Shown here one piece after another: positions 1 through 8,874 of a DNA stretch of 64,000 nt. Source of the DNA: JAGTVG01 sp964543195 (GTDB lineage: Bacteria > Bacteroidota > Bacteroidia > Cytophagales > Cyclobacteriaceae); assembly GCA_964543195.1 (NCBI GenBank), contig CAZIXF010000011.1, forward strand, positions 36,560 through 100,559. The letters run 5' to 3'. The notes beneath the pieces were generated by a model. It was not told the DNA's origin, searched no databases, and saw nothing but the letters and a program-made list of their open reading frames with translations. Position 1 is the stretch's first letter; every line of letters starts with the position of its first letter. A program made the position numbers and the translations under genes.

Positions 1-842
1 TTGACCGCCCGGCGATCATTGATATTGTTGATGAATATGATGGTATCATAATCCGGAGTAAAACTCAGCTTGATGCTGAAATACTTGAGAAGGCAAAAAA
101 TCTGCGGTTTATAGCAAGGGCAGGGGCCGGTATGGACAACATTGATAAATCCTATTGTTTGTCAGCAGGCATCAGCTTGATTAATGCCCCGGAAGGCAAC
201 CGGGATGCCCTCGGTGAACATGCCGTTGGATTATTGCTTTGCCTTTTGAATAAAATTCATACTGCAGACCGGGAGGTCAGAAACCAGGTTTGGGATCGTG
301 ATAATAATCGGGGGGTTGAAATTCAGGGTAAGACCATAGGAATAATCGGATATGGGAATATGGGTAAGTCTTTTGCAGCCAGGCTTGCAGGCTTCGGCTG
401 CAGAATAATGGCCTATGATAAATATAAAAGTGGGTTCGGGAATGGGCCGGTTGAAGAAGTTGGGCTTGAGAAAATTTTTGAGGAAACAGAGATCCTTAGT
501 TTTCATGTCCCATTGACTGAAGAGACCAGAGGCTTGTATGACGAATCTTTTTTTAGGAAATTTAGAAGAAATATATTTGTGATCAACACTGCCCGTGGTC
601 AGATCTTACCCTTAAAGGACCTGGTCCGGTTGCTGGAAGAAGGCAAGATACTCGGGGCTTGCCTGGATGTATTGGAAAACGAAAAAATGAATAGTTTTTC
701 TGATGTTGAAGCCGGGCTATTCAAACGTTTGGTTGCATTCCCCAATGTGGTTATCACTCCCCATGTGGGTGGGTGGAGTTTTGAGTCCTATCAAAAGATC
801 AATAACGCGTTAATTAACAAGATAAGTAATCTGAATTTTTAG
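1..842 (+). CDS. D-2-hydroxyacid dehydrogenase (5' end outside window)
   Basis: The frame is open from base 3 with no start, so the N-terminus lies upstream; 279 residues are visible. It belongs to the NAD-dependent D-2-hydroxyacid dehydrogenase family, closest in look to phosphoglycerate dehydrogenase. Visible signs are the hinge motif ARAGAGMDNID, the Rossmann motif GIIGYGNMG, the substrate-binding Arg in NTARG, the catalytic Glu in DVLENE and the catalytic His in TPHVGGW. The usual regulatory ACT domain is absent; the protein ends soon after the second catalytic-domain helix. The substrate cannot be told from sequence. The pentapeptide gene follows 22 bases downstream on the same strand, so co-transcription is possible. 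Confidence 0.9.
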   Translation, partial: DRPAIIDIVDEYDGIIIRSKTQLDAEILEKAKNLRFIARAGAGMDNIDKSYCLSAGISLINAPEGNRDALGEHAVGLLLCLLNKIHTADREVRNQVWDRDNNRGVEIQGKTIGIIGYGNMGKSFAARLAGFGCRIMAYDKYKSGFGNGPVEEVGLEKIFEETEILSFHVPLTEETRGLYDESFFRKFRRNIFVINTARGQILPLKDLVRLLEEGKILGACLDVLENEKMNSFSDVEAGLFKRLVAFPNVVITPHVGGWSFESYQKINNALINKISNLNF

Positions 843-864
843 AAAACATTTTTATATCGGGAAG

Positions 865-1692
865 ATGAAAGAAAAGGTAAGGAATTTTTTTGACCGTATT
901 CTGGAAGAACCTATACTCATTTCTTTTCTGGTATTGATAATATTGGCTTTATTAATTATCGGGATAAGCATACCCCACTATTTTTCTGAAACAGATGACT
1001 TTATGATCAATTTGTTGGCTGAAGCGCATGGAATGATCTTCGATATTGCAGTAATAGGTATTCTGATCTTCTGGTTGAACCAGATAGGTCAGAAGAAACA
1101 GCGGATAAGGGCATATATAGACGAGATTGATGATTTCAGAATGTGGGAATCAGAAGAAGCCGCTTTCAGAACTGTGGGTAATATCAAAAGGCTTAACCGT
1201 CACAGGATCTACAATATTGATCTCGTGAATTGTTACCTCAACAGAACAAACCTTAATTATGTTAATCTGAACAAAGCAAATCTGAACAATGCCATTATTT
1301 CCAATTCCAATCTGATAAAGGGCAACCTGGTTGAAACCCGGCTCAACCAGACTAATTTCGAGAATTCCAATCTCAATCAGGCCATTTTAGTGAGCTCCTA
1401 TGCCAGCGGTGCCAATTTCAGGGATGCCAATATGATCAAGGCGGACCTGAGTAACTCCTTACTGATCAAGGCTGACTTCAGCAATGCTTTCCTTATGGAA
1501 GCCAATTTAAGGAATACCCATCTGACCGAAGCCAACTTTGAAATGGCGAATTTGTATAAAGCCGACCTCAGGGGTGCTGTAGGGCTGACTGTAGAACAAT
1601 TCAAAAACGTAAAAACGATTTATCTGGCTCAATTCGATGAAGAGTTCCTTCAAGAGCTCAAAAAGGAATTTCCCGAACTGGTAGAAAAATAA
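865..1692 (+). CDS. Membrane-anchored pentapeptide-repeat protein
   Basis: A 275-residue protein with two predicted membrane helices (about residues 15-38 and 57-75), a charged linker, then pentapeptide repeats from about residue 115 to 235 following the A(N/D)Lxx pattern (for example ANLNNA, ANFRDA, ADLSNS, ADLRGA). Pentapeptide repeats fold as a right-handed square beta-helix. Membrane-anchored versions are widespread and mostly of unknown role. The short C-terminal tail (about residues 245-275) is acidic and probably helical. Nothing in the sequence suggests a gyrase-mimic (Qnr-like) role, so I assign no function beyond the fold. Confidence 0.85.
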   Translation: MKEKVRNFFDRILEEPILISFLVLIILALLIIGISIPHYFSETDDFMINLLAEAHGMIFDIAVIGILIFWLNQIGQKKQRIRAYIDEIDDFRMWESEEAAFRTVGNIKRLNRHRIYNIDLVNCYLNRTNLNYVNLNKANLNNAIISNSNLIKGNLVETRLNQTNFENSNLNQAILVSSYASGANFRDANMIKADLSNSLLIKADFSNAFLMEANLRNTHLTEANFEMANLYKADLRGAVGLTVEQFKNVKTIYLAQFDEEFLQELKKEFPELVEK

Positions 1693-1787
1693 ATCTTTAT
1701 TATTCCTGAATTTTTCTTTATAAACTCATAAATTGAAGGGCTGATCTGACTCAGGACGCATTAATTGATTTTTTATTGTATTAACCC

Positions 1788-3584
1788 ATGCTTACCAGAA
1801 TGCTTTCTCACTATACCAAATTCCTTATTCTCATTATATTCTTATTCAGTATCACGAGTTGCAGGAAGAAAACTTCCGGTCCCCGGTTACTTCAACCCAA
1901 TATTATCCTGATCGTCACAGACGACCAGGGATACGGGGATCTGGGTTTTCATGGAAATCCTGTAATAAAAACACCGGTTCTTGATTCACTTGCCGGAAAG
2001 AGCACCCGGTTTAACCAGTTTTATGTTTCGCCTGTTTGTGCACCCACACGGGCCAGCCTGCTGACCGGACGGTATTCGATCCGCACCGGGGTATACGACA
2101 CCTACAACGGGGGCGCCATAATGAATGATGAAGAAAAGACTATCCCCGAATACCTGAAACATGCAGGGTATATCACGGCCATTTTCGGTAAGTGGCATTT
2201 GGGAGACAGCTATCCTTTCAGGCCCAGCGATCAGGGTTTTGATCATTCACTGGTCCATGGAGCAGGGGGGATTGGTCAGCCGGGCGATTTTTATGAGAAT
2301 TATATCAAAGGGGATTCAAGTTATTTTAATCCGGTGTTGAGTGAAAACGGAAAAAAGATCAGGACGAGCGGATATTGTTCTGATGTGTATACCCGCCGGG
2401 CCATTGAGTTCATGAAGGATAATAAGGATCACCCGTTTTTTGTTTATCTATCCTATAATGCGCCCCATACCCCTTTACAGCTTCCTGATGATTATTATGA
2501 GATGTATAGGGAAATTCCGGATACAGCCTTTGCCCTGAGCAATGTAAAGGGAGGTACTATTCCATCCAAAAGGAGTATTGAGGATGCAAAACGGGTATAT
2601 GGAATGGTCACTAATATAGATGATAACCTGAATCGTTTGTTTCAATTTCTGGGACAGTCAGATATGATTGAAAATACATTGATCATATTTATAACCGATA
2701 ACGGTCCCCAGCAGAACCGATATAATGCAGGCCTGCGGTCACGAAAAGGATCTGTATTTGAGGGAGGGATCAGGGTGCCTTCTTTCTGGAGCTGGCCATC
2801 CCGGTTACAGGCCAACAGGGAGATCGAACAAGTAGCCACCCATTTCGATATATTGCCCACCCTGCTGGATATCAGCGGTATTTCTCCGGATACATCAGCC
2901 GGCAAAAAACCGGACGGGGTAAGTCTCTGGCCTTTACTCAGCGGCGATAAACAATCCATCGAAGAAAGGAGTATCGTATACCACTGGAACCGGGGGTATC
3001 CCGAACCCTATCAGAATATGGCGATCAGAAAGGGGCCTTACAAACTGGTTGGACAGGGCGGTTACAATATGCATGCCAGTCAATTTGAGCTTTTCAACCT
3101 CAGGGAAGATCCTTATGAAAAAGAAGATATCGGTATGGATCTCCCGGACACAGTGAACAGACTGAGAGAGGAACTTGATCGATGGTACAATCATATAATA
3201 AACAACAAAGATCTAAAGCCTCAGCGTATTGTCATCGGGTCAGAATATGAAAACCCGGTTATACTCAACAGGAATGATGCCCATGGACCTATGGCTAAAC
3301 GATGGATGGATCCTACGGCGCTCGGATACTGGTATGCCACAATTGCTGAAGAAGGTAAGTATACCATACGGGTAAGGCTTTTCCGTTCGTTGGGCCCCGG
3401 GAAGCTAACTTTCCGGGCAGGCACGATTCAGCGTTCCGTTGACTTCGATGGTCCGGAAGAAATGGATCTTTTTGAATTGAAAGACCTTCATCTTCTGGAT
3501 GGTGATTGTATAATCGAAGCATGGTATGACCATGAGGGCCTGTTTTATGCTCCCATCTATATCGAAATAGAAAAAACGGATTGA
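1788..3584 (+). CDS. Lipoprotein sulfatase, arylsulfatase type (S1 family)
   Basis: 598 residues. The N-terminal hydrophobic stretch ends in a lipobox (ITSC, Cys25), so the enzyme is probably a lipoprotein on the periplasmic or outer face. Sulfatase hallmarks are the metal-binding DD in TDDQGYGD (residues 45-46), the modification motif CAPTR with Cys84 (converted to formylglycine) and GKWHLG around residue 136. A second metal-binding stretch, ITDNGPQ, lies near residue 303. After the sulfatase core (about residue 490) there is an additional beta-rich domain of about 100 residues, as in many Bacteroidota arylsulfatases. Substrate is unknown, probably a sulfated polysaccharide. No formylglycine-generating enzyme or anaerobic maturase is encoded in this window. 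Confidence 0.92.
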   Translation: MLTRMLSHYTKFLILIIFLFSITSCRKKTSGPRLLQPNIILIVTDDQGYGDLGFHGNPVIKTPVLDSLAGKSTRFNQFYVSPVCAPTRASLLTGRYSIRTGVYDTYNGGAIMNDEEKTIPEYLKHAGYITAIFGKWHLGDSYPFRPSDQGFDHSLVHGAGGIGQPGDFYENYIKGDSSYFNPVLSENGKKIRTSGYCSDVYTRRAIEFMKDNKDHPFFVYLSYNAPHTPLQLPDDYYEMYREIPDTAFALSNVKGGTIPSKRSIEDAKRVYGMVTNIDDNLNRLFQFLGQSDMIENTLIIFITDNGPQQNRYNAGLRSRKGSVFEGGIRVPSFWSWPSRLQANREIEQVATHFDILPTLLDISGISPDTSAGKKPDGVSLWPLLSGDKQSIEERSIVYHWNRGYPEPYQNMAIRKGPYKLVGQGGYNMHASQFELFNLREDPYEKEDIGMDLPDTVNRLREELDRWYNHIINNKDLKPQRIVIGSEYENPVILNRNDAHGPMAKRWMDPTALGYWYATIAEEGKYTIRVRLFRSLGPGKLTFRAGTIQRSVDFDGPEEMDLFELKDLHLLDGDCIIEAWYDHEGLFYAPIYIEIEKTD

Positions 3585-3815
3585 ATTATGGCTTTCAAAC
3601 CGGTATCGGGATGGTCATTTTTTCTTCTATCATCCCTGGCGCTGAACTCCGAAGTTTTAGTTAATCAAAATATTATACAGAAGAAACCCATGTGAGTTAT
3701 GCCGATAATTAAGATCCCGGAGAAAAACACAGTCTTGTTTAAAAATACCCGGATATTCATAACCGGTTGAAAAAAGAAATGAATGAGTTAACGTAAAGAC
3801 TGGAATCACAGTTAC

Positions 3816-3844
3816 TTGTCATTAATGATTTTTAATTATCTTTG
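3816..3844 (+). promoter_or_regulatory. Bacteroidota-type promoter for the second sulfatase
   Basis: TTG at 3816-3818, an 18-base spacer, then TATCTTTG at 3837-3844. This fits the Bacteroidota primary sigma consensus (TTG ... TAnnTTTG). It lies 27 bases before the ATG at 3872, so the second sulfatase probably has its own promoter rather than depending on the first. The rest of the 3585-3871 gap shows no gene. Confidence 0.75.
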
Positions 3845-3871
3845 ATCCGTTCATAAGAAATTTTTATCACC

Positions 3872-5401
3872 ATGCGAAATAACCGATACTTACTTTTGTT
3901 ATTTACTTTTATTGTTTCAGCGCTGTTTTTTTCCTGTGCTAACCAGGATGGGGATGATGAAACAGACCGGGCCAGGGATCCATTGTTACTTCCAGCCCGG
4001 ACAGGAGCGGAAGAACCCCGTAATGTGATATTTATTTTAAGCGATGATCACCGGTATGACTTCATGGGATTTACCGGAAAGGTGCCATGGTTGAAAACAC
4101 CGGGGATGGATAAAATGGCCAGTGAAGGTATGCATATACAGAATGCGTTTGTAACGACCTCCCTGTGCTCGCCCAGCCGTGCTACGATCCTTACCGGAAT
4201 GTATTCTCATAAACATACGGTTGTGGATAATCAGGCCCCTGTCCCGGATGATCTAATCTTTTTTCCCCAGTATCTGCAGGCAGCCGGATATGAAACGGCG
4301 TTTTTCGGGAAATGGCATATGGGCCATGAATCCGATGAACCACGTCCGGGGTTTGATCACTGGGAGAGTTTCAGGGGTCAGGGGAATTATTACCAGCCCA
4401 CCCTGAATATCAATGGAGAACGACACGAGTACGATGAAAACACCTATGTGACCGATCTTCTAACCGATCATGCGATACAATGGCTGGAAGAAAGGGAAAA
4501 TGACCGGCCGTTTTTCATGTACCTTTCTCATAAAGCCGTACACGCCTTATTCAGGCCCGCGCAACGGCATGAGGGAATGTACGCCGGTGAGGAAATTATC
4601 TATCCACCTTCGTATCACCTGACGGCAACCGATGAATACAAAGAGCACCAGATCCCGGAATGGGTAAAAGAGCAGCGGGACAGTTGGCATGGAGTGGACG
4701 ACATGTATCATGGCACTCATGATTTTGAATCCTTTTTCAAAGCATATTGTGAAACCCTTGTCGCTCTCGATGAAAGTGTAGGCAGGGTGATCGATCAGGT
4801 GGAAAATTCAGAACTTCTTGATAATACTGTGGTGATTTATATGGGTGACAATGGTTTTTCATTCGGTGAACATGGCCTTATTGATAAAAGGCATGCCTAT
4901 GAAGAATCCTGGAGAGTACCCATGCTTGCCTGGGGTCCCTCCTTAATTGATCCCGGTTCTGAAATCACGAACCTCATACAGAATGTTGATGTAGCCCCTA
5001 CCATACTGGATATGGCCGGTTTAAACAAGCCTGATCAGATGGATGGTATGTCCTTTCTGCCTTTGTTGAAAGGCGAGGTAGCTACTGACTGGAGAGACAA
5101 GATATTTTACGAGTACTATTGGGAGTATGCCTATCCGCAGACCCCCACGGTACATGCAGTCCGGACGAACCGTTATAAATTTATCCGCTATCATGGTATC
5201 TGGGATATTAATGAATTATATGATCTTGAAGAGGACCCCTGGGAGATGAATAACCTGATACGCAGTGAGGAACATCAGGAAATGATCCGGGGAATGCTGG
5301 ATGACATGTGGAACTGGCTCGAAGAGACTGGAGGTATGCAGATCCCGTTGAAGCGCACCATGCATAAGAAAATCGACAATAAATACGGAGGCACATACTG
5401 A
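3872..5401 (+). CDS. Lipoprotein sulfatase (S1 family)
   Basis: 509 residues. The N-terminal hydrophobic segment ends at Cys22 (LFFSC), a loose but common Bacteroidota lipobox. Catalytic features are DD at 58-59 (LSDDHRYD), the formylglycine motif CSPSR with Cys99, GKWHMG, and the later metal site GDNGFSFGEHG. It ends without the extra beta domain seen in the upstream sulfatase. The short C-terminal region with the DLEEDPWEMNNL stretch is typical of S1 sulfatases acting on sulfated glycans. The two sulfatases differ clearly in sequence (CAPTR versus CSPSR and different lengths), so they are not a recent tandem duplicate and may act on different linkages. Confidence 0.92.
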   Translation: MRNNRYLLLLFTFIVSALFFSCANQDGDDETDRARDPLLLPARTGAEEPRNVIFILSDDHRYDFMGFTGKVPWLKTPGMDKMASEGMHIQNAFVTTSLCSPSRATILTGMYSHKHTVVDNQAPVPDDLIFFPQYLQAAGYETAFFGKWHMGHESDEPRPGFDHWESFRGQGNYYQPTLNINGERHEYDENTYVTDLLTDHAIQWLEERENDRPFFMYLSHKAVHALFRPAQRHEGMYAGEEIIYPPSYHLTATDEYKEHQIPEWVKEQRDSWHGVDDMYHGTHDFESFFKAYCETLVALDESVGRVIDQVENSELLDNTVVIYMGDNGFSFGEHGLIDKRHAYEESWRVPMLAWGPSLIDPGSEITNLIQNVDVAPTILDMAGLNKPDQMDGMSFLPLLKGEVATDWRDKIFYEYYWEYAYPQTPTVHAVRTNRYKFIRYHGIWDINELYDLEEDPWEMNNLIRSEEHQEMIRGMLDDMWNWLEETGGMQIPLKRTMHKKIDNKYGGTY

Positions 5402-5601
5402 TATACGTGTCCTGAAAATTAAGTACCAACTGATTGACATACCATTGAATTTAACCCGGTTCATCTTCCGGAGCATTAAAATTCAAGTGGTCAATTTCCT
5501 GTTTTATGTCGTTAAAAAGGGAATGATACAATTGTTTTATAAACTTGACATTATCAAGGAAAGGAAGTATCATATCAAAAAAATAAAATCATCATTAATA
5601 A

Positions 5602-6207
5602 ATGAAGTTATCATTAGTAGAAAACACCTATAAAGTTTATTCAACGGTATATGACATAATCTTTGGGAAAGTATTTGAGCAGGGCAGAAAGGAAGTGGTG
5701 GAAAATTTAAAGTTCAATTCAGGAGACAGGGTGCTGGAAGTTGGTGTAGGCACAGGGCTTTCACTTAAATATTACCCTGAATCCGTGGAAGTAATTGGGA
5801 TCGACATTTCCAATCATATGCTCGAAAAAGCCGTTCAGAGGGTGGATGCCAATGAATGGGAGCATATCTCGCTTACTAAAATGAATGCCGAGAACCTCAC
5901 TTATGAAGATGAGTATTTTGATAAGGTGGTACTCATGCATGTGTATTCCGTAACTCCCAATCCGGACAAACTGATAAAGGAAGCGGTCAGGGTATGTAAG
6001 AAGGGGGGTGATATCATCATTCTGAATCATTTCAGTAACGAGAAATTGTCCCTTGTAGAGAAATTGGTCAAGCCTTTCCAGGATAAGATAGGCTTCAGGA
6101 CTGATTTTCCCTTAAAGGAAAATATATACAACCGGGACCTAAACGTGCAGAAGATCGTCCCGGCCAATATTTTTAATATATCCAGGATCGTTCATATTAA
6201 GAACTGA
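5602..6207 (+). CDS. Class I SAM-dependent methyltransferase, small
   Basis: 201 residues. SAM-binding motif I is VLEVGVGTGLSLKYYP (about residues 44-59), motif II is VIGIDIS (about 65-71), and the acidic and aromatic post-motifs include FDKVVLMHVYSVTPNP. The layout resembles phospholipid N-methyltransferases (PmtA) and UbiE-like enzymes, but the acceptor cannot be inferred. The ATG at 5602 gives the normal N-terminal length before motif I. It is the last gene of the rightward block and converges with the leftward gene ending at 6300. Composition is more AT-rich upstream than in neighbouring genes. Confidence 0.82.
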   Translation: MKLSLVENTYKVYSTVYDIIFGKVFEQGRKEVVENLKFNSGDRVLEVGVGTGLSLKYYPESVEVIGIDISNHMLEKAVQRVDANEWEHISLTKMNAENLTYEDEYFDKVVLMHVYSVTPNPDKLIKEAVRVCKKGGDIIILNHFSNEKLSLVEKLVKPFQDKIGFRTDFPLKENIYNRDLNVQKIVPANIFNISRIVHIKN

Positions 6208-6299
6208 TCGTCAGCCCAAGATATTGATTTAGTCAAAATACGGATCCACATAAATTATGATCTACCCGATCATCCTGTTGAAATAGTGGGATGAGCCCC

Positions 6300-7574
6300 T
6301 TACGGCAGTTGCCTTCCAATTGTCAGGAGAGCCTGTTCATAATGGGTATTTACCGTCCTCATTGCTTTTTGGAGGTAATTTTCAGCATCCAGATAATTGT
6401 TATGGACGCTCTCCAGCTCGGAGATAATCTCCATGCCGGTAGTCTCTTCAATTTCGAAAACCCAGTCTTCCAGTCCAATATCGTACCACATCTGTCCTTT
6501 GATGGTGTCCTGAGGCTGGCGTAAATAAAAACAGGGTGTTCCATTGGCGGCTGCAATAATGGGCGAATGACATTCCATGCTGATCACCGTGTGTGCCCTT
6601 TTATAAATGGAAGCGGCTTCATCCGGCAGCCAGTATTCGTGTTTAACTACCTTGTTTCTGACATCGTCGGGGAGGGGATCCACCAGAAGAGGATCCATGA
6701 TATCCACCTGGTAAGTCATTTCAGGGCATATGAGTACCTTCATCCCTGTTTCTCTTACCCACCAGGTCATTACCTCTACCATTTTTTCATGATCAGTTTC
6801 CTTATATTTATTGTTAGTCTCTATCACTTCCCTGATCTTTTCTTCGCTCCAGCCTATATCAGGATAAATTTCATGGTACGGAGTATAACGCAGGCGGGGG
6901 ATCACACAGATGTATTCTTTTTCCCTGAGATCATGAGTTTTAAGAAACCGTTCAGCTTTTGTTTCATTGGAAAGCTGAATAAAAAAGGTGGAATCCGGGG
7001 CAAACCCTTTCTCGGGGTGGTTGATTGCTTCTTCATTCAATACCTCAAGTGATTTTGTTTCCCTTGTGAAAATAAATTTTGAGCCCGAAAGTATGGGCCT
7101 GATTTCATCCCAGACACCAGAAACGGTTACCCCAAATATACCATAAGGTTTATCTGTATTATCCATCCAGTATTTAACTTGTTCACGCCCTATGATCCCG
7201 GGTCCCGAGCTATGGATCAGCATATCGGCCTCTTCAATAGCTAGATCAATATCCCGGCGGCCCTGATCCGAATCGCCCGAAGGATCAAAATATACTAGCC
7301 GGAGTCCAGGGAAATTGCCGATAAGCAGGTCTTCTACTTCTTTATCGATATTTTTTGGCCAGAGAATACACCGTGCATCCGGAAAATGAGCGTAGATCAA
7401 CCTGATCATGCCCGGCGTATGAGTTATGTCGCCAATATTTGCTGTCTGCCATCCGGAAACAATCAGAAAAACGGGAGGATTCTTCCTGCATCCTGTAAAA
7501 TGGAAAGGCAACAAGCTGCCGGCCGTGAACAATACTGTTGTTTTAAGGAATTCTCTCCGGGCTTCTTTTTTCAT
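6300..7574 (-). CDS. Exported polysaccharide pyruvyl transferase family protein
   Basis: 424 residues. The body matches the polysaccharide pyruvyl transferase superfamily (PF04230): an early GDITHTPGMIRLI segment, an IHSSGPG loop, a central FTRETKSLEVL stretch, and the late SMECHSPIIAAANGTPCFYL stretch that corresponds to the family's nucleotide-sugar-like binding end. The N-terminus is unusual. It carries RREFLK followed by a hydrophobic run and FTGC at about residue 29, which looks like a twin-arginine signal with a lipobox. Family members normally act in the cytoplasm on lipid-linked glycans, so the exported form may have another substrate or role. It lies 56 bases downstream of the SDR gene on the same strand and is likely co-transcribed with it. 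Confidence 0.75.
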   Translation of the reverse strand: MKKEARREFLKTTVLFTAGSLLPFHFTGCRKNPPVFLIVSGWQTANIGDITHTPGMIRLIYAHFPDARCILWPKNIDKEVEDLLIGNFPGLRLVYFDPSGDSDQGRRDIDLAIEEADMLIHSSGPGIIGREQVKYWMDNTDKPYGIFGVTVSGVWDEIRPILSGSKFIFTRETKSLEVLNEEAINHPEKGFAPDSTFFIQLSNETKAERFLKTHDLREKEYICVIPRLRYTPYHEIYPDIGWSEEKIREVIETNNKYKETDHEKMVEVMTWWVRETGMKVLICPEMTYQVDIMDPLLVDPLPDDVRNKVVKHEYWLPDEAASIYKRAHTVISMECHSPIIAAANGTPCFYLRQPQDTIKGQMWYDIGLEDWVFEIEETTGMEIISELESVHNNYLDAENYLQKAMRTVNTHYEQALLTIGRQLP

Positions 7575-7630
7575 CGTGGTTTCTTACTATGGTATAACTT
7601 GCTCATGCCATTTAATCCTGTAAAGTTCTT

Positions 7631-8422
7631 TTATTGCAAACAGGGTGTTTTTCCACCGTCAACCGGGATGCTTATTCCGGTAATATAAGCTGCGGAAGGA
7701 GAGGCAAGAAAAGCCGCGGCATAGGCCGTTTCCCGTGGATCGGCCAGTCTTTTCGCCGGTATGTTTTCCTTTGCCTGACGGGCGTACTCTTCCGTGGTCA
7801 TTCCCGTTTCCGATGCTTTTTTTTCAAAGAGGGCGTTCAAACGGCCGGTATCCGTAAATCCTGGGAGAATATTGTTTACCGTAATACCGAAGGGCGCCAG
7901 TTCATTGGAAAGTGTTTTGGCCCAGGATGCTACTGCCCCCCTGATCGTATTGGAGACCCCCAGTCCGGGAATGGGCACCCGTACCGATGTGGAGATAATA
8001 TTAATAATTCTGCCGTATTTTTCATTTTTCATCCCGGGTACAAGGGCATGGACCAGATGCTGATTGTTAATCAAATGCGCATTGAAGCCTTTAAGAAATT
8101 CTTCCGCTGTGGCATCAAAAACGGTACCCGGAGGGGGACCACCCGTATTATTGACCAGGATATGATATATTTTACCGGATTCGACCTTCTTATTTATGGT
8201 TTTTTGTACTGCTTCCGTATCGAAAAAATCAGCCATCAGGTAATCATGGGATTGAGATCCGGAGGTGTCGAGGAGTTTGATGGTGGATTTCAGTTTATCC
8301 TGGTTTCGGGCAAAGAGGGTAATACTGGCGCCTAATTCTGCCAGTTCGAGGGCAATTGCCTTACCAATACCGTCAGTGCTTCCGCATACCAATGCATTTT
8401 TACCTGATAAATCGATGTTCAT
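7631..8422 (-). CDS. SDR-family oxidoreductase with atypical active site
   Basis: 263 residues with a Rossmann N-terminus: the cofactor loop is GSTDGIGKA in place of the usual TGxxxGIG, and NNTGG lies in place of NNAG. The C-terminal PVDGG loop is typical of 3-oxoacyl-ACP-reductase-like SDRs. Aligning the helix before AKTLSNELAPFG places SNTIR where YxxxK should be, so both the catalytic Tyr and Lys appear replaced; the upstream Ser (IISTSVR) is kept. A known SDR subgroup resembling beta-ketoacyl reductases departs from the catalytic tetrad in this way, so the gene is probably not decayed. It has its own promoter at 8454-8483. Confidence 0.85.
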   Translation of the reverse strand: MNIDLSGKNALVCGSTDGIGKAIALELAELGASITLFARNQDKLKSTIKLLDTSGSQSHDYLMADFFDTEAVQKTINKKVESGKIYHILVNNTGGPPPGTVFDATAEEFLKGFNAHLINNQHLVHALVPGMKNEKYGRIINIISTSVRVPIPGLGVSNTIRGAVASWAKTLSNELAPFGITVNNILPGFTDTGRLNALFEKKASETGMTTEEYARQAKENIPAKRLADPRETAYAAAFLASPSAAYITGISIPVDGGKTPCLQ

Positions 8423-8453
8423 AACAAAAAATCATTTATTGACTAAGGAATAA

Positions 8454-8483
8454 CAAAAATATAGTTCTGAACAAGAATTACAA
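8454..8483 (-). promoter_or_regulatory. Bacteroidota-type promoter for the SDR gene
   Basis: On the minus strand TTG (complement of CAA at 8481-8483), a 19-base spacer, then TATTTTTG (complement of CAAAAATA at 8454-8461). Transcription would start near 8447, about 25 bases before the ATG at 8422. This makes the SDR and pyruvyl-transferase-like genes an independent unit from the ftsZ cluster upstream. Confidence 0.7.
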
Positions 8484-8781
8484 TTTATGGGCAAAAATAC
8501 TCTATTGTTAGGCAAAAATGCACTGGACTTTTTACAGCATCACTTCCCCGAAAAAAACTCCGGTTCGCGGTCGAGGTTGCCTCCACAATGAATATGTGTA
8601 GTTTATATTGCCCCGGAGGTATGCCCATCGCATCAGCATTGATATGACTGCCTTTTAATTCGAAGTGACATATAAAAAACGGCATATTAGGGGGTATGCC
8701 CCAATGCGGCATCCGGGAACTCCGGGAGAGGAGGTAATCCGGTTTTTCACATCTAATCCTGATACCCGGCGAATAGTTATT
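8484..8781. other. Unexplained intergenic segment
   Basis: About 300 bases between the SDR promoter and the ftsZ terminator with no convincing gene. It is less AT-rich than other gaps here and holds short inverted repeats, such as GGGG-TATG-CCCC at 8691-8702 and CCGG-GAACT-CCGG just after it. A 75-codon open frame on the minus strand (8485-8712) shows no recognisable motif. It may be a relic or an unannotated RNA; I cannot decide. Confidence 0.4.
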
Positions 8782-8821
8782 AAAAAAAAGGAACAGGGGG
8801 AGGACAAATTATCCCGGTTCC
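8782..8821 (-). terminator. Rho-independent terminator of the dcw cluster
   Basis: Downstream of ftsZ on the minus strand: GGAAC (8790-8794) pairs with GTTCC (8817-8821), with further G/C pairing inside after one mismatch, and a run of eight A on the plus strand (8782-8789) gives a T-run after the stem in the direction of transcription. It lies about 55 bases beyond the ftsZ stop. Confidence 0.7.
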
Positions 8822-8874
8822 TTATAAATGGAGGTTTACGATGATTAACCGTTCCTGGCCAATCCCTGCCGCAA

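Noticed and set aside
5445..5633. 62-codon open frame between the second sulfatase and the methyltransferase
   Set aside because: AT-rich, Lys/Ile-heavy without motif, and overlaps the start of the well-supported methyltransferase at 5602.
8485..8712. 75-codon open frame on the minus strand
   Set aside because: No recognisable motif or upstream signal; it overlaps the SDR promoter region and looks like a chance frame.
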